Origin: Adiantum capillus-veneris | Lineage: Eukaryota; Streptophyta; Polypodiopsida; Polypodiales; Pteridaceae | Reading direction: 5' to 3' | Assembly (NCBI GenBank): GCA_014529385.2 | Contig: CM043967.1 | Coordinates: forward strand, 8,896,501 to 8,940,000 | DNA: 43,500 nucleotides | Shown here: positions 18,493 through 31,213 of the stretch, piece after piece | How the letters are laid out: every line of letters starts with the position of its first letter | Position numbering within the stretch: position 1 is the first letter of the stretch | Program-made: the position numbers and the translations under genes | Notes under the pieces: generated by a model | The model's database searches: none | What the model saw: only the letters and a program-made list of their open reading frames with translations | Told to the model about the DNA's origin: nothing

Positions 18493-21050
18493 GTCGGGGG
18501 TCTTTGTTTGTGAAGAAGAAAGGTCTATTATTACCCAAGCATGGTAGATTGCTCGTCCCATTTCCTCTTGAGCAACTAGTTTTGAGCTCAATACACAGTT
18601 TCTAAGTGAGAACCTCACGTGGAGTGTAATTGATTGAGTGTTTCAAGAATACTATCTCGTTTCTGTGCTTGGAGGCAGGCCGGCATGTTTATCGAATACC
18701 GTTTTACGGGAAATCATAATGAATAGGGAGAACCCACCACAGCTATTCTTTAAAGGGAAAAAAAACTTTTGCTTGTGATGTCTTTAAATGCAATGACATT
18801 GGCTCAACAGAGGCAGACGGCAAGTAAAGGGAGGTATAGTCGATTTTTTGATTGATGTGGGATCCTGGCTTTTGTCACAGCAGCAGCAGGTTGCTCTTTT
18901 CATAACATAGCAGCACTAATCGTATGTCGTATGCAGTCAACATGGCAATTTGTGGTGCCAGTAAGTAATCATGGTAAACACCTTACAGTTTAGCTTACTA
19001 TCTAATAATGAGTCGTAGCTTCGAATAGGTTTGAGTGCTTTGTGAATGCTTGATATTCCCCCACAGACATCAACCCAATAGGTTGCTTCTAATCTACAAT
19101 TTTCATTCTCATGCGTTCACAACACCTCCATGACAGATCGCTGCCACAAATTTTTTGTCCGGTGGGCAAATTTACTGTCCTGGCCTTCTTTATTTACTGC
19201 CGCCTTTTTAACCTATTGCACGTGTAAAGAGTTAAAGACCTCACATGTGTACAGTGAGGCTAGAAACTATCCATAGCAATGCATGTCCGAATCCTTTTTA
19301 GCCCATATATGGCAACATCATAAGTGACAACACATCCTCTGGCATCTTTAGTCTTCCTTGGCCCAACTTTAAGAACCCCCAAGGGTTTCTTCCATACTTT
19401 GGAGTACAATGGTAATAAGCCTGGAGTGCATTAAATAGTTGTACCAATAGCTACTATTTTTTTCATAGCATATCTTCATCGATTGGGAAGTTGAAACGTT
19501 AGGTCTCTGCTATACCTCCGTGTTGAAGTTGAAACCATAGGAGGCCTGAATTTCTAGAGAACTAAGTATTTTGTCAAGTACATCTTGTCCAAAAACCTCT
19601 TTGGTCCTCACAAATATCTATCACATCACACAACGGGCACTGTAAAGGTGGTTCTCATTCAAATGCTCTTAAGTTTGTGTGTTAAAATGGGTGTTAACAT
19701 ATAATTTCTCAACAAAAGCTGAAAGGGATGAGAGATCCCCTCTAGCGGTCTATGCAAGAATTAAACAATTTAGGCTTTTACATCAATATAGCAATCTTGA
19801 TAGACATTAGAGTGCGGAATCAATAACATAGGGGAGGGTTCCTCACAGTCCAACCTAGTATGGAGTTTAAGCCATGAGTTAGATTGCATCAAGAGATACC
19901 TAACGACCAGTGCTATCCTTGAATGTGTATGAATAAAAGCATATCTAAAGAAATGATCAAGTGAAGGGTGAATGCATGTTCACCGGAAATAGAGGGAGAG
20001 AGAAAAGAGGAGAGGGAAATAGAGTGCATAGATGACACATGGAAATAAAAAAAAGAACCTTTCAATGCCTTATCTAGATGAAATAGGCAAACCATGAATT
20101 TATGCTATCAAAAAATTGGGTAGACCAGAAATGATTAAGTAAAAGCATCAAGCCTTTTGTGAAATCAACCTGTGTACCCATCCACATCCGCTCCTACTAC
20201 GCACAATGAGAACTTTACTTCATCGAGAGCTAACCAAAACACCTGAACCAGACATAAGCTAATGGCGCTTTGCCTCTTTCCATGAACCCAAACTTTAAAA
20301 GGATTTGAAATACCAGTAGATAGTAGATTATCAACATCAACCATATGAGTTTAGTTGCCACACCTCTTCTGTGCCACATTGGGTGTTAAGGCCAAGCAAC
20401 GACAAGATCCTCAATGCGTCACGCCATGTAGGTCATTCAACGCCCGATGCACTAACCGTGTAGATGAGCTGAACAAAATAAAAAAGAAATTTAGGTTCCA
20501 CACCCTCAATCCAACAAAGTCTCAAGTCATCGATCTTTTTATTTAAGGAAAAGCGATGTAAACGGTTTAATTTTGTATTGACGTTGTCATGAGGAACATG
20601 GCACATGAGTCCAATTATATCATAACGTTTTGCATATGCACAAACAATCATTTCCAAAGAAATCAGTTGTATAGTATCTCATTGTAAAGAATCGAAACCA
20701 CTTCATCATTCAAATCCAAAACCATAACCTATCCAAATTTTCGTCACACGGATGAGCACTCTGCCCTACTCTTAGTGATGCACAACCATCCTACAAACCA
20801 CTTTAACACATAACATGGCTACAAAAAAATTAGACAACACAACCCCATAACCAAAGTAATAATCCACAAGCCACATCTACTACCACAACTAATAATTATA
20901 ACCATAACTACAAGGGAACTTCTGCACTTGACCATAAACCATATTGATGATTGAACCCAACTCTCACATTTGAAAGATAAAAAACATATAACACTTCTAG
21001 TTGAAAAACATGCAGTTCCCATATCTTCTTTTAATGAGAAGAGAAAATAT
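18490..21050. other. No gene recognised
   Basis: Stop-rich in all frames, with only short open stretches lacking known motifs. A GT-rich splice-like point (GTGCCAGTAAGTAATC near 18955) stands out, but no exon could be built around it. Confidence 0.6.
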
Positions 21051-21922
21051 TTATTGTAGCAAATCAAACAACTCAAATTGTCCGAGCGATGTGCATTCAT
21101 TTGAAGAAGGTTGAAGCACAAATCGGGAAATGACCTTGATTAGCCCCATTTGAATTTTACTCGGGCCACCTTGGATGCCAAGCGCATCCATGGCCTCATT
21201 CACCAATGTCTTCACCCTTGCAACGGTGCTTTTAGATGACCTTAATTTGACTTCATGGTCATGAAACCCTTGGTGCATCAAGGCCTAAGTATAGCGTTTG
21301 TCAGTTGATAGTCGTAGTTTTTTCGAATGATAGGCAAAGCACTTCAAGGTTCCATATTTTATCAAGTAACCATTTAGCATTGGTCTCTCATTCAATTTAC
21401 CTAAATATCACATCCCTATAATTTATCATTTCATTTCTCAGTCGTTGTACATGAAGCAAACGAATAAGGAACCATAGATGACGAATACTTGTTCAAGATG
21501 ATTGATTGGGTATTCCAATAGAAAACACTTGAGAGCACTCTACAAAAACACATTCGAAAACCCTTCCATAATATTTTTTCCATATAGTTGCCGAAAATGT
21601 GACATTTGTGGTAGTTGGATTTGTCCACACGTGACCATCTACTGATTGCTCCATTCCATCCGTAGCTCACTTCTCAATATGTAGTTGGGATGGCAATTCA
21701 AATACCACATTTTCATTTTAGCGTGATGGAATTTATTCCATCCACTCCCATACGGATGATGCGATCAAGTTGAATATGCTCAATGCCTCGTTGGTAGGAT
21801 CTTGGCCCATCGTACGACACTCTTGTAGAGTCTAGGTCAATCACCCCGTCCTTGGTTACTTTACTATTGGGATTGAAGGGGATTTGGGAAGTCTTCTTCC
21901 TCTTCACCGAAAGAAAGTACAA
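21051..21922 (-). pseudogene. Coding-like fragments of unknown identity
   Basis: Three open stretches on the minus strand have protein-like composition: 21922-21713 (DGVIDLDSTRVSYDGPRSYQ), 21670-21431 and 21281-21051 (EAMDALGIQGGPSKIQMGLI). They may be parts of one decayed gene. I do not recognise the family. Stops and at least two frame changes separate them. Confidence 0.25.
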
Positions 21923-22188
21923 GTCACAGAGGGATCCAAGAATTCTCCATACTCAATTGAAACTTTAACATCCAAAACATATAAGGGAAAGCTATTACCT
22001 TTGCTTGCATTTTGCAAAAAGCAACGATATCAATTCACCTTTATCATCATACATTAAGGAAAACACGTTAAAACCAATAAATGCGTTTATGTCAGCTCCT
22101 GAAAGAACCAACAACATGCCTTTTGACGATAGGTGTCATGGTTTTCCCACCTTTACACCACCCGAGTGAACAATGAAACGAGAGCTTG

Positions 22189-22189
<1 letters not shown>

Positions 22190-22222
<33 letters not shown>

Positions 22223-22371
22223 AGTTAAAGAGGGATGAGGTATAGAGAGGTGGAGAGACACATGTGTGTGAGGCAGAGGGGATACAAGAGATAGCGAGGA
22301 GGGGTGTGTGTGCTAGGTAGAGAGGGATAGGAAAGAAAGGGATGGGAGGAGAGTGGAGAGAGGGATGAGGA

Positions 22372-22407
<36 letters not shown>
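22190..22407. repeat. (AC)n and (GA)n microsatellites with GA-rich spacer
   Basis: An AC run at 22191-22220 and a GA run at 22374-22407 are joined by purine-rich, G-poor-C sequence. Confidence 0.9.
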
Positions 22408-22410
<3 letters not shown>

Positions 22411-22622
22411 GAGAGGGGGGTTGAGGAGGGAGAGAGGGGGTGAGATAAAAATGGGGATGAGAGAGAGGAGGGCGAGAGAAGGGGGGTTGGATGGATATGT
22501 GGATGTCTTAAGAAAGCATGAACACTTATAGAAGGAAAAAGTGAGAAGCTTGGATGAGCCATTTCTATGTATGATCTCTTGATTTTTTTGCATCTCCTTA
22601 AATGCACTGGCACAAGTTAGCT

Positions 22623-22803
<181 letters not shown>

Positions 22804-22807
<4 letters not shown>

Positions 22808-23123
22808 GAGTTGGAGAAGTCTATAGAGAGAAAGGGGGAGAGAGAGGGAGAGAGTAGAGAAGGGAGGGTGAGTGGAGAGAGGAGAGAAGAGAGGGAGAAG
22901 AGAAGACAGAGAGACCAGGGCCGAGGGGACGGAGAGAGAGACTATACCAAAGAAAGAGAGAGTGGGATATATATCGCTAGTGCCCCTCATGCCCCTTCGC
23001 TTTATTTTTGTTGTAGAGAGAAGGATGGAGAAGAGAGAACCACAAAAAGAACAAGAGGGATATTGGAGGTAGTAGTGATGTCGTTAGTGCCTCCCTTCCA
23101 ATGCACCCTCTTTTTTTCAATTA

Positions 23124-23127
<4 letters not shown>
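22804..23127. other. GA-rich spacer in the simple-repeat block
   Basis: Purine-rich sequence of degraded GA repeats, then about 140 bases of mixed sequence. The long plus-strand ORF that runs through 22631-23614 is a translation of simple repeats. Confidence 0.7.
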
Positions 23128-23195
<68 letters not shown>

Positions 23196-23323
23196 ATAAA
23201 AATAGGAGGAGAGAAAGGAGAGACTATTTGTTGTTGTTTCAGATAGCAAGGTATTGTCTCTCTCCTTCTTTGTTTCCCATCTCCTCCCACCCACCCCTTT
23301 TTCGGGCGTCCCCTCCTAGCACT

Positions 23324-23377
<54 letters not shown>
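23128..23377. repeat. Two (CT)n microsatellites
   Basis: CT runs at 23128-23191 and 23327-23377, separated by about 135 bases of mixed pyrimidine-rich sequence. Confidence 0.95.
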
Positions 23378-23381
<4 letters not shown>

Positions 23382-23428
23382 TCTTCATTCTTTCTTCTTG
23401 CCCACCCCTCTTGTCTCCTCTCCCTCCT

Positions 23429-23555
<127 letters not shown>

Positions 23556-23566
23556 TTGTTTTTTTT

Positions 23567-23618
23567 TTTTTTAATCTCAAGGCACTAGCAATATTGCTAG
23601 GGCATTGGGATTAAAAAA
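23567..23618. repeat. 52-bp imperfect palindrome
   Basis: The arms meet between 23592 and 23593. The innermost 16 bases (CTAGCAATATTGCTAG) are a perfect palindrome, the 20-base arms match at 17 positions, and a further six T:A pairs extend it outwards. It lies at the edge of the CT block and a T run. Confidence 0.9.
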
Positions 23619-23846
23619 TAAATCAAACCCCCTCCCCCTCTCACGATCTCTCCCACTGGAACAAAAGGTTTTGGTCAGCACTGATACATAGCATGGTTGC
23701 TTTAAGGCTATGTTTAACAATGTGGAGAGATTACATCTGAAATATTTTGAATTTTTGGAAGGCTTATTGTAATTGAATATAGTGTAGTGAGGGCCATCCA
23801 CGTTTTCATTAACTTCTATTAGCTCTAAATATTCTATTAGCCTGAG

Positions 23847-23849
<3 letters not shown>

Positions 23850-23942
<93 letters not shown>
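23850..23942. repeat. (GT)n-(GA)n microsatellite
   Basis: A GT run of about 45 bases is followed directly by GA of about 48 bases. This is the same GT-to-GA order as at 22627-22715. Confidence 0.95.
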
Positions 23943-23944
<2 letters not shown>

Positions 23945-24236
23945 CAGAGGCGTCGTAGTCATGCAAAACACAAGCTATACATATGCAAAGACAAACCAAA
24001 TATACATACAATGCAATTGTACCCATAATTACCACCAAAGCATACACAAAGGATGAGAAACCAAATGGGTGTGCCGTAGGTCCACCTCCTAGAGAAAAGT
24101 GCTACATGTGGCGATGATGAAAGGCAGAGATATTGAGAGGCAAGATCAAGAGCAACACCAATAGAGAGAGAAAAGCTACTCCAACTCATATAGATCTTAA
24201 TGAACCCATGTGTGCCTATTAATAAATAACATAAGA

Positions 24237-24238
<2 letters not shown>

Positions 24239-24272
<34 letters not shown>
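24239..24272. repeat. (AG)n microsatellite
   Basis: An uninterrupted AG run of about 34 bases. Confidence 0.95.
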
Positions 24273-24273
<1 letters not shown>

Positions 24274-25963
24274 CTTAGGTCTTTATTCATCCATATATTA
24301 TGTATGTTAGTGTCCCATACCACTAAAATTATCAATATAGTTAATGTCTTGATACTTTAGGATTTCATTGGTCACAGTTACCATAAAAAACAACCATGAT
24401 CCATCAATATCATACCGACTTTCTTTTATCATATCATTATAAATATGAACCAAGTTCGTATTTATGCTAGCATAAACAAATCATTTTATCATATACTCGG
24501 GTTAGCAAAATCACACTAATAGAAATGATGGCTTCTCAGTATAGTATGAGTGTGATTAGTGGGCTTAAATTGGCAAATGAATGTGTTGCTTATACCAAAA
24601 AATTTACACTATTGTTGCCTAAGCCACAAATCTACAGTAAGATCATGATATTTAAATTAGTGAATTTACATCGGTGCTACCTAAATCCATGAAATTGCAT
24701 TGTAATTTTGGAGTTACCTCAACTGAACAATTGGCACCACGATGATAGTTGTACACTACCTAAACCGACAGTGTATATATGATCAATGGACTAGGGTTAG
24801 CATTAGCTACAATAATACATTTGCTACTAAAGAAATTTTTTAATTTATATATGTTTCAATAAAAGTACTCACAAGCCTAATATCTTTCACTATCATAATA
24901 AATATCAAATATAGTGAGTGGAGAGAGCCATTTTCTCAGACATTTGTAATACGTTATCTAAGGTGAAGTCAACGCATTCAAACAATGGATTGCTTTTGAA
25001 AAAGGTAATTGTTATGGCGTGCCTCAATCGAGTTGCTTAAACCTTAGTCCGTCAATTGCTTAGCTTCATCATATCAATGGTAGCAAAACAATAACCATAA
25101 ACACTAACATCTTAATCCCTAGGATATAAATCATTAAACTAGTGCATGAAGGCTATGAAAGGTTTTCAATCCCTTGAAAAATCTAGTCACAACTTACTAC
25201 TCTCAAGTGTCAATTCTATTGTGTGTGAAAATGTATAAATAGCGTGAAAAACACTTAAAAATAAAAAATTTACAAAATTGAACCATAGCTTCTCGGAACG
25301 CGTAGATTAAGGATCCGACCTTGTTTTTTGCAAAAAAGCACCTAAAGGCATTAAAAACATGAAAAAGCTAAAAATAGCGGATTTTTCCAAAATTGAACCT
25401 GGAACATGGAAAATGCCTTGCTTTTTACTTTAGAACCTTCCAATACTGTCAATCAAGCATCTTAAGTCAAAATTTGGCAAATAGATATTGAAAGCTATTT
25501 TTCTTATTTTTAGAAGAGACCCAAAAATTAGGGATCTTACAAATGGAGAGCTTCAATAAATGATGGCTATCATTGCGGAGAATGCAGCAATCTTGAGAGG
25601 GAAAGGAGGTTTAAACCTATGCTGCAAGAGCTTTTTGAGAGGGAAAAGTGACATTGAAGAAAGAGATGCAATTTGCAAGATGAAGTGAAGAGAAAATAGT
25701 GATGGAACAATAGAGAAAGAGGGAGGGAATGACCAACACATTTTTGGAAAGACCAAACATGTCACGTAACGTAAGCTTAGAGGATAGATAACCATCAAAT
25801 AGAGATGAAAAAACCAACCTTTTCTCTCTCTAGTGACAAATTGGATGCCACTATAGAGAGAAAAGGTTGGTTTTTCTCCCATCTTTTTTAAAAATAAATT
25901 AATTTTTAATTTTATAAAAGATTTTCTCTTTATATTTAAAAATTTCATTTCTAACCCTAAATT
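24273..25963. other. AT-rich stretch without a recognised gene
   Basis: Stop-rich in every frame. The longest open frame (25948-25553 minus, 131 codons) has a hydrophobic, low-complexity composition and no motif. Confidence 0.6.
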
Positions 25964-26532
25964 TTGACCACTGACAATTAAGCTCTGTCATACCCACCAT
26001 TTCAGTCCATATGTCATTCACACATTTGCCCATTCCATAATTCCATTTTCAATCCCATGGAAAATAAAGAGGTTCTTGCAGACCCCATTCCCTTCCTAAT
26101 GGTCCTTTGAGCTATGTGAAACCTGTTGGTACACCTTTTGAGAACTTTGGAATTGTAGATCTCCTGTAAGAAGTACGCATGGCTTGGCAGTTTTTGAAAT
26201 AAACTCTCTGGTCTTTGACTTTACTTTATTTACTTCTTTATTTGTTTGACCACTCACTTTTAAGCTCTATCATACCCATCATTTCAGTCCACATGGCATC
26301 TACCCATTTTCCCATTCCATAATTTCATTTTCAATCCCATGGCAAATAAGGAGGTTCTCTTAGACTTCACTCCCTTCCCAATGGCCCTTTGAGTTATGTG
26401 AAACATGTTGGTAGTAGGTACCCCTTTTGAGTACTTTGGAGTTGTAGATCTCCTGTAGGAAGTACAGATGGCTTGGCGGTCTTTGAAATGAACTCCCTGC
26501 TCTTAGACTTGACTTTATTTACTTCTTTATCT
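25964..26532. repeat. Tandem duplication of ~282 bp
   Basis: Copy 1 is 25964-26245 and copy 2 is 26246-26532. Both begin TTGACCACT and share CATTTCAGTCCA, TTTTCAATCCCATGG, GTAGATCTCCTGTA and ATGGCTTGGC, in the same order. They differ by scattered substitutions and small indels. No ORF spans them. Confidence 0.92.
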
Positions 26533-27172
26533 TTTTTTCATTTTCTTTAGCATTGTTGTTAACCTTGAAGCTTAGGTCAATTGTTGGCAATACCTTTTTC
26601 ATTGAGTATTAGTAGTAAGCCTCTTTATTCTTGTTGTATTATCTAGAATAAATAAGTCCAAGAGGATACTAATGAGATTTTATTTACTGGAGTCTAAAAC
26701 TTTAGATGAACAAAGGAAAAAACTCTGACAACAAGAAAATATTTTTTGGTATACGCTCTTAGTTAGCTTGAGCATTGGGTCGTTAAGTACATATTCATGC
26801 AAGGTGATTGCTTAGGAGAAACAAAAGAAGAGTTCATAATGCAATTGTCATTATGGGAGATTCTATATGCAACGAGAGTATTTTCAAGAAAAGCATACTG
26901 TGTAACAATAGAGTTGATGGGTACTTCAAAAAACAAAAGTAGCACGTGACATCAAAAGATATTTCAATAGCTTTCACTTTTTAAAGAAGGGTTTTTGATA
27001 TATAAGCTTCTCTACTCATATCTCAAATTACAAAGTGTGTGTGTCTTCTGGACTCTTCTCCTTCACTCTTGAGGACTTAAAAATACATAAAATTTGACCT
27101 TACACTAACATATACCAACATGAACAACACAACTTAAACATGATTAGCTCTATCAACTTGAACTATACTTAG

Positions 27173-27288
27173 AATAGCTAAGACTCTTAAACCACATAAA
27201 AGATCACTTGAATAGCTAAGACTCTTAAACCACATAAAAGATTACTTAGAATAGCTAAGACTCTTAAACTACATAAAAGATTACTTGA
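27173..27288. repeat. Three tandem ~38-bp units
   Basis: AATAGCTAAGACTCTTAAAC starts at 27173, 27211 and 27250. Units end in CATAAAAGATTACTT with few changes. Confidence 0.92.
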
Positions 27289-30225
27289 AGCATTGAGACT
27301 GATGCCTTGCTCCTTTATTAGATTAGCTACCCATCAAAGACTATGTCAAAGGATGTTTTTTGCATCCTGGCAATTTGATTTGAGATTCTTGAGATTGTAT
27401 TAAAAAACATTTCAAATAATAAGCTTGTATGGTCCTTGATTGACTTTGATGATGTCTCCTTCTCTTTGACTCTTCATTTGTATTTGTGCATCAACGTGCT
27501 TGACTTTGCAGTTGGAGGTGTCCATAGTCTATTGAGGAGATTGTTGGTGATTAAACTTGGATACCCAAATATGTGTGTGACCTAGAATCTTTGTGCTTGA
27601 ATTAACTTCAGAGGACCATTCATTATTGTCTTTGGATAACATTATTCCCATTTGCTATACCCTTAACTAGCAGATTCCTTTTCATCTTTATTGCTGTTAG
27701 TTGAGACTTTGGAGCCCAAATTTGCTTAACATTTTGTTGTTGATGGTGCATAGCAACATTCTTACACTTTACATTTTCTTTTGGTTTCCTCCTTTTGGTT
27801 GCTACTTTCATGGCAGCTTCTTGAGGTGTTTGACCAGATGAGGTGTTTGTAATCCTATGTTGCTTTCAAGGAAACCCATATGTTTGTATTTTTTTGGTGT
27901 ATCCTTGTTGCTTGCAATGATTGCCTTGTCATCGTCCATCCTATGTATATATCTTCATGATGCAATTGACTTATTGATATCCAAATTGGATCTACAACTT
28001 GAATATTGGTCGAGAGAACCAACACTTTGTTTTCTTTTCTTCTCTAATGCTCTGGATGCTAGGCATCTACTTTGGTAGATAGACTAGATTTTTGCTTGGA
28101 ACCTAATAACTTATCGTAGATTGTGTAGGAAAGGCTGAGCTTGTGTCTATTGTGCTAGATTTGGCTGTGGAGATGTGTATAGAAGATTTTGGCTATGTTC
28201 TTGTCTTTATCTCAGCCACTCTTAGTGTGGAAACTACAAGTGAAGATGTTGAATCAACTTCTTCCCAGGGTGGAAAGAAGGTAAATGTTTTCTTGTTTAT
28301 CACCAATACATCCTCTCCACTTTCCAAGTCTTTATTAAAGGTAAGTTGTACCTCTTTTGAAAATTGCTCCTGTGAAGTGAAGATAATCCGATAGTGTTTG
28401 TTGTTTTATTTGAGATATATGTTTTTTGGAATTTGAGGATCTTCTTAGATAGAGCTCTACATACCATGGAAACCTTTTGTCCATGTTGACTGTAGCTCTT
28501 GGGATATGCATAAGAACTCAAAAGAACATTCTCTCGTACCTGTGAGCCTTCGCTTTAAAATGAAAAACTTAAAAGACATAACCCTCCCTACAGTGCAACA
28601 CGAAGGTCTACACAATCAAGGACAAGTTCTATATCTAAACCATGGTCTTACCTCTATTGTGATGTGGTGGTCTGCACAGTCAAGAGGAAGAAAAATATAT
28701 ACACTTATTTGGACTCTGAAGTAAAGTATGTGACCTTTTTCAAAACGATCGATTACAAAGTCAGAAACAGTGCATAAATGGTGCACAACTTTTATTTCTC
28801 AACGATTTTGTATGTAGTGGTTATTGGTAGAGGGAATGGAAACATGTTCATTGCAAGGCACATATAGAAAGAAGCATCATTGTAGCATGATCATGGGGCA
28901 AATAATAAAGCCTTGGAACCCCATTGTATGTAAAATACCTCTTATTATTTAAACAATGGGCTAAACAATTGATTGTAAAAGACCCTAATGCACGTCTTGG
29001 TTGTGTCAAGGAGTTCAAGGCTTTAAGGTAGAGCAAACGGTATGATGTGTGAAGGCTTGAATTAGACACAAGATCAAAGTCTTATGCTGAAGGTTGCATA
29101 TTACTATCCTGTGACACCATCAGAGCTTTAAGAAAGTCCCTAGAAGTATATGTTCATGTTGAAGAGGCTGCAAAAGAGGAGGAATATCGAGCAAGCATAG
29201 ATATACAATCATTCGAAAAGATTTCATTGCAAGGTAGGTCTCCTCGTCAAGGCCAAGGTAAAGACGCAATTTTTCTTTTCTGAATACATGAACATTAAGG
29301 GTCTCTTTCCAACTAATGTGGGAATGCATTCCTTGCATATAGGTGGTACTCATCAAAGCATGGGAAGTTTTTGATAAAAATATTTGGAAGAAAAAATGAG
29401 ATTTTTTCAAAATATTTGTTGGTTGAAGGTACGTAGCCTGGAGATAATAAGAATGAATTTCACGTTGAGGTCAAAGCACGTATTATTGGTGGTATCACTT
29501 TTTGCACTTTTTGGTGATATCACCAATTATGGCCCCAAGAGGGACGGATGTCAAGGGGCTTTCAAATTTTGGAAATGCAAAGGTGTCGAGAATTTGGGGG
29601 ATTAGAAAAGGTTATGGCAAAGATGAGGGCCTAAGTTTTCAAAATGCATGAATGCATGCCTATCTATCCCTTCGGATCACTCGATTAAGACTGAAGTAAA
29701 TATTTCTCGATGCTTCTCTCTCCCTCCCTATTTATCTTTTTTCCATCATTGTAAAGATCTCTTTTGTGCTTCCTTCCTCCTCCTCTACGTATTCCACATT
29801 GGCTGTATGTTGTTCCCCTCCCTGTCTATGCTTGCCAGGGTTACCTTGCATGTAGAAAATGAAGGCACCATTATTCATGAATACTTTCCTCTCTAGGCAG
29901 ACCAAGAGGGTGCATGCACGAGCTAGAGAAAAATGAAAAAAGTTCCCTATCCTGTACAATGGTTAGGCACTTTTAAGTGACCATAATGCTTCCAAGTTCT
30001 CTCAAGTATAGGTAAGCACAAGTGCTTCCATCCTGAAATGCTTATATCTTAAAATTATTTTAGTGCATTAAATTTCTCTAACTTGCTTTGGAAGTTTTTT
30101 GGAAGGTTTTTGAATGTCTCTTAAAGTAATTCAAAATGCTTTATGTAGGTTGCTTGTGGTAGTTTGTGACAAAGCTTGAATGTGCTTCTAAGTGAACGTA
30201 TGTAATTCTTGTCTTTGCTAGGGCC
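27289..30225. other. No gene recognised; one strong hairpin
   Basis: Open stretches are all under about 100 codons and show no known domain. A hairpin stands out at 29485-29527 (reported separately). Confidence 0.55.
29485..29527. repeat. 14-bp inverted repeat with 15-base loop
   Basis: ATTGGTGGTATCAC (29485-29498) and GTGATATCACCAAT (29514-29527) are complementary at 13 of 14 positions. Confidence 0.9.
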
Positions 30226-30777
30226 TTGGCTAGTAGGGACATCTTAGAGCTTTTTTTTTTTTTGTGGAGGGTACACTATTTCCTAAAGCGTGAGAGTAGA
30301 GCCTTCCTAGTCCTCCCTCTCTGTCATTCAAGGAGCATATGCAATAATACTATCCTTACTAATTGTAGGACGCGTGTCACTTGTGGTCAAATGCTTTTGA
30401 GCGATCGCATAACAGGAGTATTTTTTTGCCATAAATATTTCTACCATATCACCATAACTACATCTATTTTGTTTCACCATAGTGTGCTACTGGCAAGGTC
30501 CACGTGCGATATCATGGATTGTTTAGGGGAGAAACCAAATGTTGTGTGGTGCTGGGCACTTGGGAATGTGTATGGCAAGGATGTGGGTGAGCTTTTTTAT
30601 TCCTTGTTCCCAAGGACCACCTTGCTTGTGATGCTAATTGTTTTTTTTTTTACAAAGGAAAAGGCAAGAGTTACTGTCGATGGTGAGAAAAAAAAGAATT
30701 ATCATCTCAATGTAGAGGAATGTGCTCTTGTGGTGACACCTCTTTTTGCAAGCTTTCGAGGTAATCACCCATAAAAT
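30226..30777 (+). CDS. Unrecognised 182-codon ORF
   Basis: This is the longest open frame in the window's middle that is neither a transposon gene nor a simple repeat. It contains a hydrophobic stretch (LVMLIVFFFTK) at about residues 135-145 and several Cys and His residues. No domain could be recognised, the frame crosses T-rich tracts, and the start is uncertain because no ATG opens it cleanly. It may be a chance ORF. Confidence 0.2.
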
Positions 30778-30834
30778 GTATAGACAAGTCATTACATTTG
30801 AATTTTCAATGTGTATAAACGTTGTCTTATTATG

Positions 30835-31095
30835 CCATCAACTCCTGATGTGGAGAAAGAAGAGGCCAAGGTTGGAGTTGTAGCTACTACTACCACTTAG
30901 TCCTTAAATCTAAGCAACCGTCTCCTAATGGATACTACCCCAAATGATATATTCCGAACTGTTGAGCCAAGCATGAACGATATGCAAGCTATCACTAAGG
31001 TGTCTAAGGGAGGAGAGAAAAAGAAAGATTTTGACATTGATGAGATGCTTCATTTTCTTATGATAGAGGTGCAAAAGAAGCAAAAAATGTAGAGG
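30835..31095 (+). pseudogene. Coding-like fragment of unknown identity
   Basis: One plus-strand frame reads from MPSTPDVEKEEAKVGVV through TVEPSMNDMQAITKVSKGG to FDIDEMLHFLMIEVQKK with stops near 30898 and 31090. The charged, helix-like end resembles a coiled coil or a retroelement gag linker, but I cannot assign it. Confidence 0.25.
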
Positions 31096-31213
31096 GAGGA
31101 TGCAAAGATTTAGAATCCTAAAAAATTATGAGAATTAATCCACTAAAATCTATGCATGTAAGAAGCTTTAGCCTCTTGCTGATACGTATTTTTTTGATGG
31201 GCTATTGCACTAT

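Noticed and set aside
25553-25948. 131-codon minus-strand ORF
   Set aside because: Hydrophobic, low-complexity composition in AT-rich DNA with no motif and no splice support.
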